From assembly GCA_030052745.1 (NCBI GenBank), contig JANBVO010000077.1, positions 18,656 to 82,655 of the forward strand: DNA of 64,000 nucleotides, given 5' to 3'. Shown piece after piece: positions 56,001 to 64,000 of the stretch. The notes below the pieces were generated by a model that was given only the letters and a program-made list of their open reading frames with translations, did no database searches and had not been told where the DNA came from. A program made the position numbers and the translations under genes. Source of the stretch: Pleurostoma richardsiae (Eukaryota > Ascomycota > Sordariomycetes > Calosphaeriales > Pleurostomataceae). Position 1 is the stretch's first letter, and the number at the start of each line of letters is the position of its first letter.

Positions 56001-59000
56001 GCGACCTGCAGGCCCTTGCCGCCGTGATTGGTGCGACGAATTGGAGACCCTGCAGACAGACGTCTCTGCTTTGCGAAACATAATTTGCCTGTATCCAGAG
56101 CCGCTGTTTCAATAGCCACCCGTCGGTCAATCATACGTCAATCACCGGCGAGTTTGTGTGGCACGGCTTAGGTGCGCTGACGCCTTTCTGGAGGACGACC
56201 TGGAAACGGTCGGGACGAGCGAAGACGTGACAGGAGGCCCCCAAGGCGAGTGCGCATGACGGCGTGCCGTTAGCAGGCCGAGCTATAGTTCTTGCTTGCG
56301 ACCATGTTGTTTTACGGCAGATGCAGATTACCCCGTGACCGGCCTCGATATTCGGTTGTTGATGCGCTGGAACATCCCCACCATCATGTCTCACAGCGAT
56401 TATGGGCGAGGTACAGGGTACGTTTAGCTGACTAGGCACTGATCGTCCATTCTCCCGCAATGGGAAGAGAGACGCCTTGCATCCCCGTGTCAATAATCAT
56501 TGCCGGCTGTCAGGGAGGAGCCGGAGACCGGAGGTTTCCAGCAACCAAGTCCAAACACCCGTAGGGGCATGCTTCAGCAATCCATCGGAATGGCTCGACC
56601 ATCGTCTGAGGTGTTTCCAAGGGCCGGCCCTGTGGGGCGCAAATCTTAAACGGGCGGCCCAGTTGTCTCAGTCTCAGAGGAACGGCCTCGCCTGGAGCTT
56701 CCCATTGGACATGCAGCTCGAAGGCACACGACCAAGGAAAGCTGGGAAGCGTCATGCCAATGGACCTGCTAGCCCAGGTAGCGGCCATCGTGTGAATAAC
56801 AGAGCGCCGGAATCAGCAACCTGGTACGGCCTGAAGGTTTCTCGGACTCTCTCTGATGACCGCTCGGGAATGGAAAGATAAAGCTAACGTCAGTAACATC
56901 ACTATTCGATTACGCCCCTGGCGCAGTTCCTCCTCAACGTGGGTAGCTACATACTGCGCATGCATGTCGTCTCCCCACGCATATTATGACCACACCTCGA
57001 GCGCATGTCTGCGCTCTGCGCATCGTATTCCAACAAGAGTGTCAGACTATCCTGGGCCTTCGCTCCGACGCTGGTCATCAATTTCCTCATTGATACCTTC
57101 GCCTTCAGAGCCATCCCCCCCCTTCTCGTTCTATGTTTGCGAGATCGAGGCCGATATAGGAAGCTAGATTGGCCCGGGCCCGTGACCGCTCTTTTGAGTG
57201 TGGTCTTGGGGTCGATCTGATGCTACCCCTCCTCGCAGCATCTGCCCTCATTGCTTACCTCTCATCGCACCGCTGTGGCGTCATCGGGAGATGGAGAACA
57301 AAAAGACCGCTCTTTTTCATTGACTGGTGACTGGTGTACTGCACTACATCTCATCATCATGTCACTTCGCTGCGAGTCCAACCTGCTTGTCTTCAAGTTC
57401 CCTTCGACTGACGATATTGCCAGGCGATCCTAATAGATTAATCAATCTCCTCCGCCTCCGCCTCCGCCTTCTGCGGGAATATCCTGTCTGCCGCCGCCAG
57501 CCGGCTGCCGGATGATGTAGGTCGATGCAGCTCTGCGACTGGCGATCGCGAAAGGAAGGCAAGAGGGTCGGAGGCTACTGGAGTTGGTGTGCGGGGCATC
57601 TGCTGAAGTATGCAAGATCAAGTCATTCCTCGCCGCCGACTTGCCAATAGGAGAGATTGCTCTTATCTGGCGACAGCAGAACTCGAGGACCCGGTCGGAT
57701 TTCTTCGTCGAGAGACGATGTCATGTGCCGTTTGTGTTGTGTGTCTTTGTTTCGACGGTCGGGCAGAGACTCCGGCGGAGTGTGGCTGTGATGTCCTCCT
57801 CAGTCGTTGTCAATTTACCTTTTTGCCCCTTTCATCAGTCCCGCCAAAGACGAGCGGATGCCGGGATGGCGGTGCCAGCTTGCGTGCTTGCTTGCGTGCT
57901 AGGACATGTGAGCAGCTGCCAAGGATGGAATCACTGTCAGCCTGTCACGCAGTGTTGAGACAGCTACTTCTTCTCTGTGTACCTTTTCCCTCCCGGCATC
58001 TGTATCCTTTTGTGTCCCTCTACGTCGTTTCTCCTACTATGTATTGGGGTCTGTCTCTTGTTGCAATTAACTCCGACGCGTGCTCTTTTCAGCCCCTACT
58101 TTCCTACTGTTTCCAGATCATTGGGTTGTGTTCAGGCAGAGTTCTTCAACTTGGTTGCTCTTGACATCTGTCTACGTGAACTAAGTCCACCTGTCACAAC
58201 TCCCTCGTTCCTATTCAAGGGAGAGCATTGCTTGGCTTCAGGATTCTCCTGCTTGGCTCCTAGGGCTTGCCATCGGCGATGATATGAGCACGTCTGTCAA
58301 AGGACAGCAGCGGACTTAAGCCTTGTCTGCCGAATGAGTCGTCAACAAGAATTCATATTGTCGCGTTGTATTTCCTTCTGTTTCTGGGCTCAATGCTGTT
58401 GTTAGAGGATACCTGCGGTCTCCATTGCCGTTCCTCTATGCGGTGCAGTTAGCTTCAATTAGAGAAAAGGAGACATGGGGGACAAATATTAGTTGCAACT
58501 CACATACAATTGAGTCACCTTCGTTGTGGCGTTGTCTCCATTATCAAGAACATACTCAATCCGCGTTATATGGTGCCATGGATGGAGGTAGTGAAGGGAA
58601 GTCGGTTGCAGACTGTTCCCTGAGGGCATGCTATCCACGCTGTAGTTGGCCTTGTTGCCTGGATAGGAAACAGAATATCTGCAGCTGTGGACCGGATCAA
58701 CACCACTCAGATGCCATTCACCTGGGTCTCTGAAGAATCTCTGGACAGCCTGGAGCTCTGTCTGAATCCCCTTCGACTCTTTTGTGAACCGCCGCCGTGA
58801 TTGGCCAGCTGCTCTGTAGCCACGCTCACACCCCATTGTCTTGCTCAATAGGCGTTCGTGCCTGGCCTCGTCCGAAGTCTAAGGCTTCACGAGCTTGGTG
58901 ACACTCAGTCTGCCCCCATTAGGGCAACCCCTACAAAACTCGCCTTCTGTGAGCCTTCGTCGCGTTTTCTTCCTCCCTCGTTCTTCCTCCGACGCAACTC

Positions 59001-59956
59001 GAGCAAAAAGGCTGGATCGCTCTCCCCAGATCTCATCTGCTGCCCGGCCCCTTTCTTCCTTTTCTTCCACACCCTTTGCCAACGAGAGTCCAGTTTCCAG
59101 TCAAGGTTCTCTCGTTGACAACGTCCTCTTCATCAGTTGGCTTGTTTATCCAGAAATCACGGCCGCCAGCCGGCGCGTCGAGCCTCCCGTTCTCGTGACT
59201 TCAACTTCGCCGACGTGCTCTTCGGCGTGCCACCTTCTCCAGCTCTAGCTTTTAAGCCCGGCCATCAGCCTACTACCTAGCTAACCACAGCGCATACAAC
59301 TTGCATCGGTTCTTGCATTGGTTCTTGCGTCAGTTTTTGCATCATAAAAGGCATAGATTGTTCTCTTCATTGCTAGAAGAGAGCCAGAGTTACGGCATAT
59401 CGAGAGCTACAGATACAAGCACATTGCTCTCACATAGATCGCTCGCATACTAGGTAAGTCCCATTGAGTCTCACAGCTTTCCTGCTCTGCCTTCCGAGGT
59501 CCCATGCCTTTCGTTCCCATCGTCAATTTTCCATACTCGTTTCCAGCCCACCATCACTCCTGAGTCGCAGCCCTGCATGCTGGGTCACCTGTATCACCTG
59601 GGTCACCTCGGTCGCTTCGGGTTGTCGTGGTGCCGCAAGGAGCAAAGAGGGAGTCGCGATCCTGTCCGTCGCCCCTTCTCACCCACAGTCAGCCTCGTGT
59701 GAGCCACGCGGTGCGACTCCAGCCGCTGGTACATCGCGAAGCACGCCTATCAGCCAATCAGATCCCTCCTCCCATCCTAGCCTTTGCCTCGCTCAGGCTT
59801 CTCCCTCTCGAGGGCGCAACAATAAGGAATTACGCGGCTGTGGCTCGTATTCTGCTATTGTTCGCACAATACCCTACCTCCGCGGACAATGGGAGAGCCT
59901 CTCGAAAATAGATATCTTAGAGACACCGCCTCGGAGAAGGCTCTCGTCCAGCTCTT
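53079..59956. other. Largest gene-free stretch, divergent gap PH gene to F-box gene
   Basis: About 6.9 kb of normal base composition with no supported gene. Frames reach 184 codons (57610-58164), but none has a recognisable motif or splice logic. A 12-bp repeat array lies at 59300-59347. I find no tRNA, transposase, reverse transcriptase or terminal repeats. Non-coding transcripts or a fast-evolving gene cannot be excluded. Confidence 0.45.
59300..59347. repeat. Four imperfect copies of a 12-bp unit
   Basis: Consensus CTTGCATCGGTT at 59300-59311, then copies at 59312-59323, 59324-59335 and 59336-59347 with one to several changes. It runs straight into CATCATAAAAGG, a TATA-like sequence. Confidence 0.8.
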
Positions 59957-59964
59957 CCTATAAA
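59957..59964 (+). promoter_or_regulatory. Candidate TATA box of the F-box gene
   Basis: CTATAAAC about 185 bp upstream of the start codon at 60144. The strand is free of ATG from 59889 to 60143, consistent with a short leader beginning after this box. A second TATA-like site follows the repeat array near 59345. Confidence 0.4.
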
Positions 59965-60143
59965 CACCTACAGCTTTCTATCCTTTACTTCCCCTCTACA
60001 GCAACTTCTTCCATCCTCCTTCCCTCGAACCCCCGCACTCTCGATCTCTCATCTGCTCTTCTCCCCGCTGGTAGAGCATAGTCACATCTCCTCACTTTCA
60101 CTCATCACCTCGCCGTTCCAAGAACCCTTCCCAATCGTCCAAC

Positions 60144-63100
60144 ATGTCGAAAAGGCACAAGAAAAAGCAGCAGAAGGCCGGGGCCAATGGGCCTGCTAAT
60201 GCTTCCCAGACCTCGCAGAATTTAGCCAGCTCTTCTTCGCCACAGAACGAGAACGGCGGCTCCAGTCTGCCTATGCACCAGACCCCGAACTCTCAGGATC
60301 CCCAGGTTTCGAAGAGAAGTACTGGTAGCAACACGAAAGGAACTAAGGCGAACCGGAATCATAATCAACCCTTGAGCAAAGAGCAACCTGCGCCCTGCAG
60401 CACCGGCCAGTCCCAACCTCCTAGCGGCAGCCAGGCTTCAAGCAGGAACCTGTCCGAGGGGTACAAGCAGTCTGCGAACAACAGTCAAACTCCACCAACG
60501 GACAAGGACCAGCCCCAGTCTCCAAGTGATCAGAACAGCATCAACGGCCACACCGGCGGTCAGAGTGCAAACAAGCAGCAGGCTTCTCAGCCGCAGCCGT
60601 CCGTCGCTCAGAACAACAGGCGCAAAGAGAATAACGCCGCGTCTGGGAAGAACACCCAGAGAGCCCAACCTGTACTGGAGTTGCCGGAAGGCTACGTCAA
60701 GCCTGCGCCGAACAAAAAGACAGCGAAGAACAAGCGAAATAAGGCGAATAACCAGGCCAGGAAAGAGCAAATGGCGACTGCGCCCGGAGCCACTGTAGTA
60801 AGTCCAAGGCAGTGCCCTACCCCTGCCTTCTCTTGTCGGCTCGCTCACACGAACTCTAGTCCACTTCGGCCTCCCGTGAGCCTGAAGATGCGAGCAATGC
60901 TTCCACTGCTGCTCAGGCAGCTAATGCTGCGGGTCATGCCACAGCAACCGCCTCGACTACGGCAATGGTCTCCACTTCGACTGTCCCTGTTGCCCGGAAG
61001 CATAACTTCACTGCAGAGAATAGTGTGATTCTGTGGGACCTCTCCCGCTTGCCCTACTATCTGACCAACCCATATCAGCATCACCGTCCAGACAACCTGC
61101 TGAGAAACTTGGCCGTGCTTGAGCCGGAGCGGAGGTTCTCCCAGCAGCAAGCTGATCTTGTTCGGGTAGCGTTTCCTGAGGACGCCCAGTTCCACATTGG
61201 GCCGTGGAAGTTTGAGGACATTCTTGGCTTCGATCAGGATCATTATGACTACTTCAGGCAGCGCATGTTCAAGCGCGTCCACCGCACCAAAGTAGTAGAG
61301 AAGGACGGCCAAAAGTTCGAGCTCGAAGCGATTCGGCTCAAGTCTCGAGGTCACTTGACGTCGCCCTACGACAAGCCGATGGACCACCAGAGCGTAAAAG
61401 ACATGTCACGGCTCTATCCTTGTGTGCCTTCTTTTCTCAAGGTACGCAAATATGCTCGCTAATGATTGAAATTTCAGATATAAGGACTGATAAGTCGTAG
61501 GCCTTCCTCATGACCGGTGGTGAGAAGACGATGGGCGAGCCAAATCCCGTCAGCGCCGGCTTTGTCAGTGGCAAACCCAATTTCTTCATAGACTTCATGC
61601 GTCATGACTTCGTCGCTCGTCAGATTCTGGCCCTTCTGTCCGAGAGCTATGTGGATATTGCTAATTTGTCACTGACGTGCCGGACAACGTTCAGTCTCGT
61701 TGCAAGTGCAATCGTGAGTCCTTAATCTCCTTCTGAGTTCCAGCCATACTTGTATGCTAACTACACCAGGACCGCTGGGATCTCACGGCCGGAGACTTCA
61801 ACCATTGTGAGCTCCTCGATGAGGAGGTCCCGCTTTATGAGACATACAACAGACTCGATTCTGGCTCTGTCAAGAAGTGTGGAGTAAGCGGCCTCCTTGT
61901 TGTGTCGCCATCACGCCTGGGACTGCAACCTGGTAGTCGAATCTGCCGTCGAGTGCAGACTTACACCCAACAACTAACAAACTCCTTGAAATGCTGTAAG
62001 CAAGCCTTGTTGAACGATATTCTATGCATGATGACACTAATAAGGGGCAGACCGTGCACTCCATCTGATAGGCGGTGGACTGCGGTATCTCTATCTGCAG
62101 CGTATGCCTTTTATGAATACTCATCTCCTGCAGGGACTGTTGTTCAGTCTCAAGAAACTAGAGGTCTTGGGGGTACATCAGTGTCCCCAGATTTCGTTTT
62201 TTGACACGAGCTCCCTTCTCACAATTGTGGACAATGCCCAGCAGCGGAACCATAGGGCGATCAAGCTCGACTTCTATCCACGCATCCAGCATGGACCTCG
62301 CGGGTTTGATCCTAAAGTCACAGATGCAGACTTCGGTCTGACTTGGACTGATCACGGGCGCAACCTGGGCGTCGCTGTGAGCTCTCGGCTTGTCTATGCT
62401 ATCCTGCCACGGGTCTTGGCCACTGGTCAGTCGCATTGGCTCAAGCCAAACAGTTCGTTTCGGCAGTTCCTCGAGCAGCTGCCTCTCCCGGACCACTTTG
62501 TTGTCCGGGTCCTTGCGACATACATGTGGCGATACACCGCGGGCCAGGCGGGCAGACCAATGTCACCGCATGAATATGTTGCTTACCACACTAGCCTCTG
62601 CCGTGCTATCTATGGAGATACCGGCCTTGCAACCAAGAGAATCAAGTGGCCGATGGACGAGTTCGAGCAGTGGACTGGCCCGATTCGATGCGCCGACTGC
62701 AACAAGTACATGCCGACACACTTTTTCACCTTCGTCGCTCGCGGCGCAGTCTGTGATGGCTGCACTGTCCAGGCGGTGGACAGAACCGCCACGGATCACT
62801 ACAAGCGGGAAAAATCGGCCATCACACACGGACTGGGCTTCGGCCCCAACGAGACCGCGCATCCTGTCTTGGCCACCAATCTCCGCATGTCCGAGTACGG
62901 TTGGACGCTACACATGTACACCATCTCGCCCTACGCCCAGAGGGCCAGAGGAGCCGCCATCGCCCTCCAGGACAAGCGGAACAAGGACATGACAGATCAC
63001 GAGAGCTTCGAGGAGCAGCCCAAGAACCGCCATTCCGGACTCGTGCCTATCGAGACACACCAGCTCGATGACGGTCTGGAGAACAGGGCCTACGAGCGAC

Positions 63101-63708
63101 CCGCTGCGTGGGGCAAGGTGGTTCGGAAGCGGAAGAGGTTGCTCAGCAGGAGATTGAAGAAGCAGGTCGAGAAGGCTTACGCGCTGGATCCCGAAGAGGA
63201 GCCCGTCCTTGTGCCCTATGAGACGCGTCCTATTCTCTACACGCCGTCGGAGCCGGAGCCAGTGCCTGTGCCCGAGCCGGCGAAGAAGGATGTGAAGAAG
63301 GACAATGAGGGAAAGACCACAATGAAAGGTTGGATCGTCAAGAACGGCAAAGACAAGAAGGCCGGTAAGGGCAAGACCACGACCAAAGTTTGGAATACAA
63401 AGAATGGCAAAGACAAGAAGTCCGATGAGGGCAAGACCACAACCAAAGGTGGGATCGCCAAGGATGACAAAGACGAGGAGGCCGATGATGCTGAGAAGAA
63501 GGCAGAGGCAGAAGCGAAGATGAAGGAAGCAGAACAGAGGGCGAGGAAGAATAAAGCGTTGAAGGAGATCGACGAAATGTTCAGCAGCGACGAGGAGGAG
63601 AGCGGTGGATCTGCCAGTGAGCGCGATGACAACTCCCCGCCCGAGGAGGTCGGCACTTGGGTGGCCAGACCATTGCATTACCTGAGGACGCACCGGCAGA
63701 TGTGGTGA
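60144..63708 (+). CDS. F-box protein with LRR-like middle, Cys-pair motif and Lys-rich repeat tail
   Basis: Six exons, 60144-60797, 60860-61441, 61501-61713, 61770-61883, 61959-61995 and 62051-63708, give 1085 residues. All introns are GT-AG and every join keeps frame. Residues 1-250 are Gln/Ser/Asn/Lys-rich and disordered. A conserved-looking block follows (HNFTAENSVILWDLSRLPYY, and FPEDAQFHIGPWKFEDILGF). The F-box-like helices lie at about 449-490 (FVARQILALLSESYVDIANL then SLTCRTTF). An LRR-like part follows (GGLRYLYLQRMPF and LKKLEVLGVHQCPQISFF). A paired-Cys motif CADC/CDGC lies near 749-773. The tail is highly charged, with three tandem 20-residue repeats and an acidic end. F-box proteins recruit substrates to SCF ubiquitin ligases; the substrate is unknown. 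The 37-nt fifth exon is inferred from phase and is the least certain part. Confidence 0.78.
63301..63480 (+). repeat. Three tandem 60-bp repeats inside the F-box gene
   Basis: Copies at 63301-63360, 63361-63420 and 63421-63480, each encoding 20 residues with the shared core GKTTTK and a following NGKDKK or DDKDEE. The unit is exactly 60 bp with no gaps, indicating recent tandem duplication in frame. Confidence 0.93.
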
Positions 63709-64000
63709 GAAAGCCCCCTTCTTTGTCTCTCGCGGAGGATGTTTTGGACTTTCGAGACTGTGCCGCTTCATCAGCCCTCCTGTACTCTTCTCTTCTTCTT
63801 CTTCCTCTTTACTGCCCAGTCAACTTCGGGCATCAGTCCAGGGTGTGCTTAGGATACGCAGCCTGCTTTGGGCTACGCGCCTTCTTGGTTGACAGCCACA
63901 TAAGATTGTGGCAACGTCTTGATGATAGAGATACCCCTTGCATCACTCCATCCGTTGATGGGATGGCTTTGATTTTGTTTTCCTCCCTTTGGCCTCCCCC
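63709..64000. other. 3' flank of the F-box gene to window end
   Basis: 292 bp, pyrimidine-rich at first. Nothing but presumed 3' UTR is visible. Confidence 0.5.

Noticed and set aside
57610-58164. 184-codon ORF in the largest gap
   Set aside because: Cys/Leu-rich with no motif; the initial Met context is weak and no homologous pattern is seen.
53079-59956. Degenerate transposon or RIP-mutated repeat
   Set aside because: No terminal repeats, no transposase or reverse transcriptase fragments, and base composition is not AT-shifted.

Overview
This window is nuclear DNA from a filamentous ascomycete, most likely a Sordariomycete. The genes carry short GT-AG introns (about 50-110 nt) with CTAAC/CTGAC-type branch sites, intergenic DNA is long but not AT-rich, and the gene set is fungal: eisosome Pil1, PPZ phosphatase, a Polycomb H3K27 methyltransferase, a hybrid histidine kinase, a Meu6-like PH protein, a SUR7/PalI protein and a GH79 glucuronidase. 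I find 17 protein genes and one tRNA. I see no transposon, rRNA, CRISPR array or secondary-metabolite cluster.

Layout. 0-5 kb: RAD2/XPG nuclease (-) and the NatC subunit Naa38 (+), divergent. 5-14 kb: eisosome core Pil1 (-), a WDR6/Rtt10-type WD40 protein (+), an intron-containing tRNA-Val(UAC), and a SUR7/PalI-family membrane protein (-). 14-25 kb: a 4.5-kb divergent gap, PPZ phosphatase (+) behind a very long ATG-depleted leader, and a KMT6/EZH2 methyltransferase (-). 26-31 kb: mitochondrial ribosome recycling factor (+), a presequence-bearing Gly/Arg-rich protein (-) and a patatin phospholipase (-). 32-40 kb: a small unrecognised protein (+), succinate-semialdehyde dehydrogenase (-), a secreted GH79 enzyme (+) and a four-TM protein (-). 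40-50 kb: a 4.8-kb gap, then a 1517-residue hybrid histidine kinase (+). 50-64 kb: a PH-domain protein with a repeated disordered tail (-), a 7.6-kb gap, and an F-box/LRR-like protein (+).

Gene order is almost perfectly strand-alternating: 15 of 16 neighbouring protein-gene pairs are on opposite strands. The larger gaps lie mostly between divergent promoters. Several of those gaps can be partly resolved into 5' leaders because the triplet ATG is nearly absent on the transcribed strand: about 1.36 kb upstream of PPZ, 0.77 kb upstream of the histidine kinase, and 0.34-0.50 kb upstream of PIL1, SUR7-like and the PH gene.

Functionally this is mostly housekeeping and signalling rather than one pathway. 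Plausible links are PIL1 with the SUR7-family protein (eisosome/MCC plasma-membrane domain) and the recycling factor with its convergent mitochondrial neighbour. Exon structures were assembled by hand from reading frame, splice consensus and family conservation, and have no transcript support here.
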